Below, one piece after another: positions 1-9,051 of a DNA stretch of 10,477 nucleotides. The translations under genes and the position numbers were made by a program. The stretch is from CAIOZW01 sp049317725 (GTDB lineage: Bacteria > Acidobacteriota > Blastocatellia > RBC074): NCBI GenBank assembly GCA_049317725.1, contig JBMOHS010000140.1, positions 1-10,477 on the forward strand, in the 5' to 3' direction. Position 1 is the stretch's first letter; each line of letters starts with the position of its first letter. Under the pieces are notes generated by a model. The model was given only the letters and a program-made list of their open reading frames with translations, was not told the origin of the DNA and made no database searches.

Positions 1-3
1 CTC

Positions 4-1644
<1,641 letters not shown>

Positions 1645-1648
1645 TCTT

Positions 1649-1654
1649 CCTCCC
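1649..1654 (-). promoter_or_regulatory. Ribosome binding site fixing the ATG at 1644
   Basis: On the minus strand GGGAGG lies 4 nt before the ATG. It selects the start at 1644 over the in-frame ATG at 1716 and places the signal peptide at the extreme N-terminus. A short inverted repeat (arms 1654-1658 and 1665-1669, 6-nt spacer) abuts it; with only 5 bp per arm its significance is doubtful. Confidence 0.75.
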
Positions 1655-1771
1655 AGGTTTCTTGACCTGCTTCCTTCATCGAGATCTGACTTCGCCAGTG
1701 GTTGGCGCTGACACACCCGCCCCTTGCGAAAGAGGTTCGATCCTTCCTCGGGGTTGGGTGAGTGGCAGGGG

Positions 1772-3460
1772 CTATTCTTGGATATCTTCGGGAACGATGG
1801 ATTTGCTCTCGTAGAGAATCACGCCACCGCGCTTGAGGATCTCACGCTGGACCGACTTCACCTCGAGGGCTCGCAGGCTGGTACGGGAGGACTGCGCCTT
1901 CATTGCGGCGATGCCGCTGGCCTCCCCGAGGGCCATGAAGACGGGCTCCATGCGGATCGTCTGGTAGCCAACGTGGCTCGCGCTGCAGGCGACAGGGACG
2001 AGCAGACCATCCACCCGCTTTGGAACAAGGATGCGGTATGGGAGCTGCAATGGCTGATGATCAATGTAGATGTAGCCTTCCCGGACACCCGGATGTGCAG
2101 CATCGTATTTGTGCACGCTGTGTGAGTCAAACCCGAACTCGACGACGGCAATTCCGTCCGGCTTGCGCCGGGGCAATCCCGTACTTCTGTCCAGAGCCGC
2201 GTCGCGTTCGGTGAAATTGTACTCTCCCCAGATCCGGCGACCCTGGCGCACGTAGAGATGGTGCGGGCGGTGGCGGTTATCGACGAACTCGTCTTTGGGA
2301 AAGCTGTACTGTTGCGCCTCTGCCCTGATGCTCTCTGGAACTTCCGCATCGTTCTGCAGAAACCAAAGGTAGCCCTCACTGTACGACCAGTAGCGTTGGA
2401 AGATCCTCGCGCGTTCCGCCGGATCTGCCTCGGGCCATCCCCAGTTCTCCTCCGCCAGATCGAATGACTCACTGGGCACTCCCGAGTCACCCGCTGGATG
2501 TGCATTGTTCAACTCAAACTTCCCGTTGGGCATCGGAAAGAAGTGCATCAACTGGGTCAGCTTCGTTGCCCGGCCTGTGCGCAGGTCGTCGAGCATCACG
2601 GCATAGTCGTTCCGGTTATAGGCCGATGGCTTCTCGATTGGGACGCCACTGGTCTTGTCTTTGGTCACGTGGATCCGGAAGCAAAATGCCTGGATCCCAT
2701 CGTCCGCCTCACCCGTCGAGCCCGGCAGGGCATTGATATCCTTGAAACGAAGGTAGATCTTACCCGCGTGCGGCTCGCCAAACGTGGCGCGGCTCTCTCG
2801 CCCCACTCGATAGGGGACCCCGGCCAAGGCCGCCAGATCGCCCTCGTACGTCGCGTCCACGAAGGTCTCTGCCCGCAGAACCTTCCGCGCACCGGGCTTG
2901 GCCATGTCTTCGGCCGTGATGCTCGTCAACCTCACCGTTTCGCCAAAGTCGCTGGGTGGTGCCCCATCCTGGCGCCGGCCGCGCTCCGCGTCACGCTCGA
3001 GGCCATCCGCTCCGGTGACCCGCGCGGATACGACGCGGTGCCGCTGGAGGAGCCGCAGGTTCTTCTCCCCCGTCAGCATCTCCCGAAAGACCTTCTCGGC
3101 GACCTTGGGCTCGAACATGTGGCCGCCCTGACAGTCCTTCACCTGCGCGGAGTTCTCGCCGTAGGTCCGGACGTAGTATTCGCGGACCCGTCTGACAAAC
3201 TCCGCGAAGAGGCCACCGACCGCCCCCTTCTTCTGGATATCCGTATTGGTCAACCCGGAAGAGACGATCCCTCCGACATGGTTCGTCTCTTCCAGCAAGA
3301 CCACACTCGCGCCAGATCGCGCCGCCGCCACCGCTGCGGCGACCCCTCCTGGAGTCGCCGCGACAACCACGACATCCACCTTCTCGTAATCGGTTGGTTG
3401 CTGCCCCAGCCCGATCGAGAGCATCGCCATTAACCAAAAGATGGACAGGGCCTTCCTCAT
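1772..3460 (-). CDS. Secreted FAD-dependent oxidoreductase (FAD_oxidored family), divergent paralog 2
   Basis: Predicted 562-residue exported flavoprotein, middle of the three paralogs. Two consecutive ATGs (3463 and 3460) compete. AGGAGG (3465-3470) is 1 nt from the first and 4 nt from the second, so 3460 is preferred. That also gives a 19-residue signal peptide ending IGLG with Gln at 20, as in the neighbours. Family blocks: VDVVVVAATPGGVAAAV (28-44), HVGGIVSSGLTNTD (61-74), FEPKVAEKVF (116-125), FVDATYEGDL (200-209), KDEFVDN (389-395), FGFDSHSVHKY (442-452) and ASHVGYQTIRMEPVFMALGE (494-513). It is the most divergent copy: the first glycine of the Rossmann loop is Ala (AATPGG), an Arg/Asp/Glu-rich stretch sits near 150-195, and DSHN becomes DSHS. 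It ends in a tail of about 40 residues after the last conserved block. Substrate unknown. It may act on a different substrate from the other two, or bind FAD differently. Confidence 0.9.
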   Translation of the reverse strand: MRKALSIFWLMAMLSIGLGQQPTDYEKVDVVVVAATPGGVAAAVAAARSGASVVLLEETNHVGGIVSSGLTNTDIQKKGAVGGLFAEFVRRVREYYVRTYGENSAQVKDCQGGHMFEPKVAEKVFREMLTGEKNLRLLQRHRVVSARVTGADGLERDAERGRRQDGAPPSDFGETVRLTSITAEDMAKPGARKVLRAETFVDATYEGDLAALAGVPYRVGRESRATFGEPHAGKIYLRFKDINALPGSTGEADDGIQAFCFRIHVTKDKTSGVPIEKPSAYNRNDYAVMLDDLRTGRATKLTQLMHFFPMPNGKFELNNAHPAGDSGVPSESFDLAEENWGWPEADPAERARIFQRYWSYSEGYLWFLQNDAEVPESIRAEAQQYSFPKDEFVDNRHRPHHLYVRQGRRIWGEYNFTERDAALDRSTGLPRRKPDGIAVVEFGFDSHSVHKYDAAHPGVREGYIYIDHQPLQLPYRILVPKRVDGLLVPVACSASHVGYQTIRMEPVFMALGEASGIAAMKAQSSRTSLRALEVKSVQREILKRGGVILYESKSIVPEDIQE

Positions 3461-3464
3461 CATT

Positions 3465-3470
3465 CCTCCT
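3465..3470 (-). promoter_or_regulatory. Ribosome binding site deciding between tandem ATGs at 3463 and 3460
   Basis: AGGAGG on the minus strand leaves 1 nt to the first ATG and 4 nt to the second. The 1-nt spacing is too short for efficient initiation, so the second ATG is favoured. The site lies in the very short gap after the upstream oxidoreductase stop, consistent with cotranscription. Confidence 0.75.
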
Positions 3471-3482
3471 CTGCCAGGCCTT

Positions 3483-5075
3483 CTACTTCGCCGGCGGGTT
3501 CCAGGTAAAGACTGCTCCCAATTCGCGTAACCGGCTACTCAGAGCAGCGGAATCGACCTCTTGCACCGCCTTCTTGCCCTCGATCGCCATCTTCGCCGCC
3601 ACGCCTGCCGCCTGTCCGATGATCATGTACTGCGGCTCCATCCGCAGGGTCGAATAGACGACGTGGCTCGCCGAGAAACAGACCGGCACCAGGAGGTTGG
3701 TCGCCTGCGACCGCTTCGGCAGCAGGACGCGATAGGGAATCTGGTACGGCTTGACCCCGACCTCCATGTTTCCTTCATTCTGTGCGGTCCCGTCCGGCTG
3801 AACGTAGCGCTGCACATTGTGGGAATCGCTGTTGTAGGAGCCCATTCCGATGACGTCCGGCTTGGTCAACTCTGTCTGAATATCCTTCTGCGTCACGACA
3901 AAGTCCCCGACCATCCGGCGCGCTTCGCGGATGTAGAGCTGATAGGGCCAGTGGTTGTTGTCGAGAAATTCGTCCTTGGCGATTCCGAAGCGGGCAATCT
4001 CCGCTTGTGTCTCCCGGGGAACCCTTGGATCGGTCGTCAGGAAGTAGAAGAGCTCGGCGGTATAGCGCTCATGGTCTTTCCAGATCTCGGCACGACGGGC
4101 ATAGCCCGCGTTCGGGTACTCCCAACTCTTGCCAATGTAATCGGTCGAGAAGGCCCCCCGGTTGTTGAAGTCCCATTTGCGGTCCCCGGCGATCTGCGCG
4201 GGGAGCAGCACCTCGTTCATGCGGGGCGAGCGACCGTGGTGCTTGACGAACCCCTGTAACCACCGCGCTGCCAGCTCGAAGCGGAAGGGATCGTAGCCGG
4301 CCGGCTTGGCGAAGGGAATCCGGTTCTCCGGGTTGTCGGTCAGAATCATGCGGAAATTGTAGGCCTGCACCTTGCGATCGGCCGCCCCGATCTCGCCGCG
4401 TGGCTCCGTCTGGATCTCGGGCAGCAGCTTCCGCCCTGGTCCTTCCTGGTCGTAGGCCGAGACCGCAAAGTCGAACTGGTGGTTGCGATCCTTCGGCCGC
4501 ACCCCGGCGAGCGACTCGCCGTAGTCCGCCACTCCCTCGCGCCCCCACGTAAAGTCGATTCCAGCCTGGGCCAGCAGATCTCCCTCGTAGCTCGCGTCGG
4601 CAAAGATCTTCGCCGTGAAGATGGTCCCCTTTTCGGTCGTCAGGGAGACAACCGTCTTTCCTCTCCGCACGACCCCCTTCTTCTCGCGCAGCCGCTCGCC
4701 CAGAAAGACCTTGACGCGCCCGGCCTCCTGGATCATCTCGTTGAGAACCTGCTCCGCAATGCGCGGCTCCGGCATCCACTCGATCTCGCGACCATACTTC
4801 TTGCCTGCCCGTTGATAGAACTCGACAGCAATCCCACCGAGGACCTCTTTCTTCCCGTAATCGGTCCGGCTGAGCCCGCCGGTTACCATCCCCCCGAGGT
4901 GACGACTTGGCTCGACAATCGCCACCTGCAGCCCCTCGCGGGCACCCGCTACGGCCGTCATGACCCCTCCGGCGGTCCCCCCATAGACCACCACGTCAAA
5001 GTTCTCGCGCTTCCCCTGTCCACTCACCGAGCCGACGAGGAGCATCATCCACAGCAGGGCGTTCAATCTCTTCAA
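3483..5075 (-). CDS. Secreted FAD-dependent oxidoreductase (FAD_oxidored family), paralog 1, TTG start
   Basis: Predicted 530-residue exported flavoprotein, first of the three oxidoreductases after the receptor. The start codon is TTG at 5075, supported by AAGGAG (5081-5086) at 5 nt spacing and by the signal peptide beginning exactly there: residues 1-19 (MKRLNALLWMMLLVGSVSG), then Gln at 20. Family blocks: NFDVVVYGGTAGGV (25-38), RHLGGMVTGGLSRTDYG (58-74), PEPRIAEQVL (102-111), FADASYEGDL (158-167), FNNRGAFSTDYIG (303-315), HWPYQLYIREARRM (375-388), GSYNSDSHNVQRYV (412-425) and SASHVVYSTLRMEPQYMIIG (468-487). It resembles the copy at 4-1644 more than the middle copy; both share the FSTDxIG, YPxAxYxRR and DSHNxQRY blocks. 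There is no twin-arginine motif. The likely role is oxidation of a small molecule or sugar-type substrate outside the cytoplasm. The family is confident, the substrate unknown. Confidence 0.9.
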   Translation of the reverse strand: MKRLNALLWMMLLVGSVSGQGKRENFDVVVYGGTAGGVMTAVAGAREGLQVAIVEPSRHLGGMVTGGLSRTDYGKKEVLGGIAVEFYQRAGKKYGREIEWMPEPRIAEQVLNEMIQEAGRVKVFLGERLREKKGVVRRGKTVVSLTTEKGTIFTAKIFADASYEGDLLAQAGIDFTWGREGVADYGESLAGVRPKDRNHQFDFAVSAYDQEGPGRKLLPEIQTEPRGEIGAADRKVQAYNFRMILTDNPENRIPFAKPAGYDPFRFELAARWLQGFVKHHGRSPRMNEVLLPAQIAGDRKWDFNNRGAFSTDYIGKSWEYPNAGYARRAEIWKDHERYTAELFYFLTTDPRVPRETQAEIARFGIAKDEFLDNNHWPYQLYIREARRMVGDFVVTQKDIQTELTKPDVIGMGSYNSDSHNVQRYVQPDGTAQNEGNMEVGVKPYQIPYRVLLPKRSQATNLLVPVCFSASHVVYSTLRMEPQYMIIGQAAGVAAKMAIEGKKAVQEVDSAALSSRLRELGAVFTWNPPAK

Positions 5076-5080
5076 ATCTT

Positions 5081-5088
5081 CTCCTTTT
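5081..5088 (-). promoter_or_regulatory. Ribosome binding site supporting a TTG start
   Basis: AAAAGGAG on the minus strand is followed by 5 nt and then TTG at 5075. No ATG or GTG is a better alternative: starting further inside would remove the signal peptide that both paralogs have at the same position. This site is the main evidence for the non-ATG start. Confidence 0.75.
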
Positions 5089-5111
5089 CGGAATTTTCTT
5101 TCCCAGCGTTC

Positions 5112-5172
5112 ACCAGGAAGCGGAGGAATGGCCTCCTCCCCTGGATGGGGATGCCACTCCTCCGCCCTTGGT
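5112..5172 (-). promoter_or_regulatory. Nested intercistronic hairpin between receptor and first oxidoreductase gene
   Basis: The outer stem pairs 5153-5165 with 5120-5132. On the minus-strand RNA this is 13 bp with a single G-U wobble; on the plus strand the same position would be an A-C mismatch, so the structure favours the sense transcript. An inner stem pairs CCCC with GGGG (5138-5141 and 5147-5150) around a 5-nt loop. ACCA/TGGT (5112-5115, 5169-5172) can add a basal stem. The core begins 15 nt after the receptor stop and ends 44 nt before the TTG start. The following bases (TTCCTGG) contain no U-run, so it is not a standard intrinsic terminator. An attenuator, partial terminator or mRNA-stabilising hairpin setting the receptor/oxidoreductase ratio is plausible. 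Confidence 0.65.
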
Positions 5173-5180
5173 CAATTCGA

Positions 5181-8100
5181 TCAGAACGACAGGCGCAAGC
5201 CGAGCTGAATCCGCCTTGCCGGCAGAGTGGTCAAGCTCCTCCCAAAGTTCGGATTGGCGTTTCCTCCCTGCGGATTGGCTTGGAAGGTCGTGTTCGGATC
5301 CCCCAGGTTGACGAAATTGAAGGCGTTGAAGGCCTCGGCGCGGAATTCGAGGTTGACCGTCTCGGTCATTCTCATGTTGCGGAAGACAGAGACAGCGACA
5401 TCCTTGTACCCCGGGCCGCGGACGTTGGGCAAGGTCCGCGGAACATTGCCGATGACGAAGTTGGCTGGATTGCGGAAACACTCCGTCTTGAAGACTCGGT
5501 CGGCCGAGCGCTCCCCCCCGCTCAGCCCAGGGTTACAGACCATGTCAGGCCAGTTGATCCCCGTGAAGTTGTTGGCTCCCCGCACGACCAACGGCAAGCC
5601 CCCCTGCAGCGACACAATCGTGTTCGCTTGCCAGCCACCGACGACGTGATTCAAGACCCCGGTCTGCAGAAATCTCTTCCCCTTGCCGAAGGGCAGTTCA
5701 TAGACGGCACTGACCACCAGCCGCTGCGAGACGTCGCCTTCGTCGATCGCCCGATCGAGCCGACGATTGAGCCGGCCAATGCGGAAGTCCCCCGCGCCAC
5801 CTCCCCCACCGGCAATCGAGAAGGAATCGCTGATCTGCTTGGCGTTCGTGTAGGAGACCAGCGCGCTCAGTCCATTCGAATAGCGCCGCTCCGCCGTGAA
5901 CTGGAAGGAGTGGTAGCTGCTCGACGCCCCGTGGTTCGCCAGCAACCCGACGTTGAGGTAGTCCGGGAAGGGGCGCAACAACTGGCTCCTCGCCACGGTT
6001 CGTCCCGAGAGGGCTCCTGTCGTGATCTGCCCAAAGTAGGGATTGGCCACCTGATCCTGGAGTGCCAGTCCCAGGGAAAAGAACTGCGGGTCGAGCTGGT
6101 TGAGGTCGTAATTGCCCCCGAAGAGGAACAGCCCGCGGTTTCCAGCATAGGTCGCCGTCAACACAAACTTGGCTCCCAACTCCCGCTGCACTGTCAGGTT
6201 CCACTGCTGGACGTAGGGTGTCGGCTGGCGCACCTCCTGAAAGCGGACGTTCTGCCCGCGGAACGCCGAGGGGCCTCCATTGACTCCCCGCGGCACCAGC
6301 AGCGAACTTGGCCCCACCGAGAATTGAAAGGCCTTCTGCGGTGCCCCGGTCGGGGCCAGAAACGGAGTGTCGACACTGAATCCCAGCGAATTGGAGCTGT
6401 CCCCAGCCGTATCGCCGCTCTCGATCGCGTTGTAGATCAGCCCGTACCCAGCCCGAACCGACGTGCGTCCATCTCCGTTGACGTCCCACGCAAAGCCGAC
6501 TCTCGGCCCAAAGTTGTCCTTCGGGGGAAGCGTGAAATGGCGCTCCTTGGTCACCCCGGCATAGAGCAGGGCCCCCTTCGTCCCCGTCTCTGGATTGGTG
6601 ACAAAGGGGTCGAAGTTCGAACTCCGGTTCCACCGTTCGACCGGCCCCGTCGCATAGTCGTAGCGCAATCCAAGGTTCAAGGTCAGCCGCCGCGTCACCT
6701 TCCAGTCATCCTGGATGTAGCTCCCATTCGAGGCCGAGTCGAACGAAAAGAATGGACGTACCGATTGACTTCCGCCGCTCACCTCCCCCAGCAGGAAGGT
6801 CGCAAAGCCAAATCCCGTCCCCTGCGGCCGCTGGGGATTGCTCGTCAACGCCGACGTGAATTGAAAATTCCCCGACGGATTGAGCCGATTGACGAAGTTG
6901 AGCCGGTTCCATCGCTGATCGGTCCCCATCTTGATGATGTGCCGCCCCTTGGTCCACGTCAGACTGTCGGTGAACTGCACTGTATGATGTCGCCGATGGC
7001 CACCGGCGAACCCGCCTCGCCCAGATCCAAAGGGAAGCATCCCGGCGATGTTGATCGGCGGAAACGCGTCTTGCGGAAAGATCGCCGGAAAGCCTAACTG
7101 CCCCGGGTATCCCTTCTCGAAGCTGGGGTGCTGGAAGACCAGATACTGGCGCACTGCGCTCACCTTGATCTCGTTGACCACCGAAGGCGAGAAGACGTGC
7201 GTCTGGCTGATGACGACGTTATAGTTGTCCCGCTGATCATCTCGCGCATCCGTGTCGGCGTCCCCGTTGTTCCAGGCACGGTTCATGCGCGTGTTGCGAG
7301 TGACGGTGTAACGTCCAAAGATCTTGTCGTTCTCGCTGATGGTATGATCGATGCGCACGCTCGTCTGCCCCTGGTCGATCGGAAACCCAACCAATGACAG
7401 GTAGTTGTTGTTGTTGGTGAACTGATTGTTCGGTGCCACATTCGGCAGCGGCAGGAAGTTGAGCACCTTTTGACTGAGTACATCGATCCGGTTGCGCGGC
7501 ACGATGTTTCCCGGGAACGGATCGCGGACAAACCCACTCCCATTCGGGTTGGCTCGCGTCGTCGCCGGATCGAAGATCGTCAACAACGCGCCATTTCCAT
7601 CGCGTGTGTTGGAGAAGTCTCCGCTCCGCTCGGCGGGTGTCGGGACCGTCGCTTGGTTGATGTTGGCCGTCCGGAAATTCCACCGTTCATACCCGACAAA
7701 GAAGAAGGTCCGATCCTTGCCGCTGATGATCCGCGGCTTTCCGCCTTTGAATCCCGGCAAGAGCACCGGACCGCCAAAAGTCCCGCCATATTGGTTGTAG
7801 CGGAGGACTGGCTTGGTCCGGCCCGTGATCGGGTCCCGGGTCGTCAACGTTGGGTTGCGGGCGTCGAGCAGGTCGTTGCGGAAGAATTCGTAGAGGGAGC
7901 CGTGGTACTGATTGGTGCCCCCGCGCGTGACGACGCTGATCACTCCCCCACTCGTCTGTCCATACTCGGCGGCGAGGCTGTTGGTCTGCACCCGAAACTC
8001 CTCGACCGTGTCGACCATCGGCACGACGCTGATCTCGTTGTGGACCGGCACCGTATTCGACGCTCCGTCCAGGAAGATCTGGTTGCTGTAGACCGATCCT

Positions 8101-8681
8101 CCGTTGAAACTGATCTGGGAAAAGCTCTGGTTGTCGACCTCGGCAAATCCATCTGCGGCCCGGTTGCGCGGTTGCACCCCCGGAATCAGCTTGACCAGAT
8201 TGAAGACGTGCCGGCCATTGAGCGGCAGGTTCTCGATCCGCTCCCGCTCGACCACCGTGCCCAAACTCGAGGCCTCCGTCTGTACTCGCGAGACCTCATC
8301 CGTGACGGTCACCGTGTTCGACACATCCCCGACCTGCAGGACGACGTCCAACCGCAACCGCTGCGCTACCTCCAGGACGATATTCGCCTGTCGGTAACTG
8401 GAGAATCCCGTGGCTGTCACGCCCAACTCATACCGCCCAATCGGGAGGAGCGGGATCGCGAAGACCCCTTCCGCCGAACTGGTAACGGCATACTTCTGAT
8501 TGGTCTCGATTTGCAGCGCCGTCACCGTCGCATTGGCGATGACCGCTCCCGCCTGATCCGTCACCGTCCCGGTGATCGTCCCCTGCGATGATTGGCCGCT
8601 GGCCGATACGCTCACTCCCAAACTTATGATTAGCAGAAACAGACTGGTAAGACTCTTTTGAAGGGGTAACTTCCTTGGCAT
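5181..8681 (-). CDS. TonB-dependent outer-membrane receptor with N-terminal carboxypeptidase-regulatory-like domain (Oar-type)
   Basis: Predicted 1166-residue outer-membrane transporter. The start chosen is ATG at 8681 (AGAGG at 8691-8695, 9 nt spacing); an in-frame ATG at 8768 adds 29 residues before the signal peptide and is unlikely. Residues 1-29 are a Sec signal ending SASG with Gln at 30. Residues about 34-117 form a beta-sandwich regulatory domain (GTITGTVTDQAGAVIANATV, FAIPLLPIGRYELGVTATGF), of the CarboxypepD_reg-like type. Residues about 125-255 are the plug (ENLPLNGRHVFNLVKLIPGV, FLDGASN, EYGQTSGGVISVVTRGGTN). The rest is the large barrel, ending in LGLRLSF with the terminal Phe typical of barrel-assembly signals. 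Such receptors are numerous in Acidobacteriota and are thought to import or bind large or scarce organic ligands using TonB energy. It is the first gene of the leftward cluster. The ligand cannot be inferred. Confidence 0.93.
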   Translation of the reverse strand: MPRKLPLQKSLTSLFLLIISLGVSVSASGQSSQGTITGTVTDQAGAVIANATVTALQIETNQKYAVTSSAEGVFAIPLLPIGRYELGVTATGFSSYRQANIVLEVAQRLRLDVVLQVGDVSNTVTVTDEVSRVQTEASSLGTVVERERIENLPLNGRHVFNLVKLIPGVQPRNRAADGFAEVDNQSFSQISFNGGSVYSNQIFLDGASNTVPVHNEISVVPMVDTVEEFRVQTNSLAAEYGQTSGGVISVVTRGGTNQYHGSLYEFFRNDLLDARNPTLTTRDPITGRTKPVLRYNQYGGTFGGPVLLPGFKGGKPRIISGKDRTFFFVGYERWNFRTANINQATVPTPAERSGDFSNTRDGNGALLTIFDPATTRANPNGSGFVRDPFPGNIVPRNRIDVLSQKVLNFLPLPNVAPNNQFTNNNNYLSLVGFPIDQGQTSVRIDHTISENDKIFGRYTVTRNTRMNRAWNNGDADTDARDDQRDNYNVVISQTHVFSPSVVNEIKVSAVRQYLVFQHPSFEKGYPGQLGFPAIFPQDAFPPINIAGMLPFGSGRGGFAGGHRRHHTVQFTDSLTWTKGRHIIKMGTDQRWNRLNFVNRLNPSGNFQFTSALTSNPQRPQGTGFGFATFLLGEVSGGSQSVRPFFSFDSASNGSYIQDDWKVTRRLTLNLGLRYDYATGPVERWNRSSNFDPFVTNPETGTKGALLYAGVTKERHFTLPPKDNFGPRVGFAWDVNGDGRTSVRAGYGLIYNAIESGDTAGDSSNSLGFSVDTPFLAPTGAPQKAFQFSVGPSSLLVPRGVNGGPSAFRGQNVRFQEVRQPTPYVQQWNLTVQRELGAKFVLTATYAGNRGLFLFGGNYDLNQLDPQFFSLGLALQDQVANPYFGQITTGALSGRTVARSQLLRPFPDYLNVGLLANHGASSSYHSFQFTAERRYSNGLSALVSYTNAKQISDSFSIAGGGGGAGDFRIGRLNRRLDRAIDEGDVSQRLVVSAVYELPFGKGKRFLQTGVLNHVVGGWQANTIVSLQGGLPLVVRGANNFTGINWPDMVCNPGLSGGERSADRVFKTECFRNPANFVIGNVPRTLPNVRGPGYKDVAVSVFRNMRMTETVNLEFRAEAFNAFNFVNLGDPNTTFQANPQGGNANPNFGRSLTTLPARRIQLGLRLSF

Positions 8682-8745
8682 GCTCTCATTCCTCTCGTCT
8701 TCCATCGCTTTTCCGACGGCAACCGCACACGCCTCCTCACCGCCG

Positions 8746-8782
8746 AGGCATGATTGCCTGTCAGACAACCGGGAAGAGGTTG
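8746..8782. repeat. Cluster of three abutting inverted repeats, candidate operator
   Basis: Three short perfect dyads follow each other almost without gaps: AGGCA-TGAT-TGCCT (8746-8759), TGTC-A-GACA (8759-8767) and CAACC-N7-GGTTG (8766-8782). The last overlaps the proposed -35 hexamer at 8780-8785. Each is short enough to occur by chance, but their packing in the divergent promoter region suggests a regulator-binding site, possibly for the adjacent membrane regulator. Confidence 0.35.
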
Positions 8783-8808
8783 CCCGTTTGACCGGACCCT
8801 TCTATACT
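8780..8808 (+). promoter_or_regulatory. Candidate sigma-70 promoter for the membrane regulator gene
   Basis: TTGCCC (8780-8785; 4 of 6 to consensus) is separated by exactly 17 nt from TATACT (8803-8808; 5 of 6). Transcription would start near 8815, leaving a leader of about 150 to 240 nt depending on which start codon is used. It is the best plus-strand pair I find in the gap. It is unverified, and Acidobacteriota promoters can differ from the E. coli consensus. Confidence 0.4.
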
Positions 8809-9040
8809 CCAAGTTTTCGACAGCTAGTTCTCTGGATCTCACCGGATAGACAGAAATGCTCGGATGGGGTCGGAGAGAAGATCTCCCTCCTTGACATCCC
8901 CCTTTCCCGCTACAGCAGATCGCTTGGCGGGCGCATCTTGCTCCTGGTCGGCAGGCTCGGTAAGTAAATGAAGGTATTTTTACCGTTAAAAAGTGTTCAA
9001 AATCCTGCTCAACTGCCGGAGAGCGAGCCTTTGATGGCCG

Positions 9041-9046
9041 AGAAGG
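9041..9046 (+). promoter_or_regulatory. Ribosome binding site favouring the start at 9052
   Basis: AGAAGG is followed by 5 nt and then ATG at 9052. The competing in-frame ATGs are weaker: 8968 has only GGTAAG just upstream, and 9034 has GGAG 12 nt away. The recognisable N-terminal domain begins just after 9052, so no start removes conserved sequence. Confidence 0.5.
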
Positions 9047-9051
9047 TCGAT

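Larger units (their letters stand above)
8682..9051. promoter_or_regulatory. Divergent intergenic regulatory region
   Basis: This gap separates the leftward receptor gene from the rightward regulator gene and should hold both promoters. Seen: a plus-strand promoter candidate (8780-8808), a block of abutting inverted repeats (8746-8782), another inverted repeat GGAGA-N5-TCTCC (8872-8886), and an AT-rich tract at about 8965-9000 that includes GGTA-TTTT-TACC (8973-8984). I found no convincing minus-strand -35/-10 pair for the receptor gene; an alternative sigma factor or an activator-dependent promoter would fit. If the regulator starts at 8968 rather than 9052, the AT-rich tract is coding. No tRNA or other RNA gene is seen here. 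Confidence 0.6.

Noticed and set aside
1693..1707. CGCCA-N5-TGGCG inverted repeat between the last two oxidoreductases as a terminator
   Set aside because: Only 5 bp, with no U-run on the minus strand, and the ribosome binding site of the next gene follows closely.
1645..1716. N-terminal extension of the last oxidoreductase from the ATG at 1716
   Set aside because: It would bury the signal peptide behind 24 hydrophilic residues; the ATG at 1644 has a good ribosome binding site and matches the paralogs.
4479..7097. An 872-codon open frame on the plus strand opposite the first oxidoreductase and the receptor gene, open even through the intergenic gap
   Set aside because: It is in exact codon register with both minus-strand genes, so its stops would need TTA, CTA or TCA in the sense genes, codons that are rare in GC-rich genomes. 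The product is Arg/Pro-rich with no recognisable domain, while the minus-strand genes match known families throughout.
7470..8591. A 373-codon plus-strand open frame opposite the receptor gene
   Set aside because: Also register-aligned antisense; the receptor frame has a clear signal peptide, regulatory domain, plug and barrel.
8891..8896. Perfect TTGACA hexamer as a -35 element on the plus strand
   Set aside because: No acceptable -10 hexamer lies 16-18 nt downstream (AGCAGA, CAGCAG, GCAGAT).
8921..8944. TTGGC...TTGCT resembling a sigma-54 -24/-12 promoter
   Set aside because: The interval between the GG and GC dinucleotides is 12 nt instead of the required 10.
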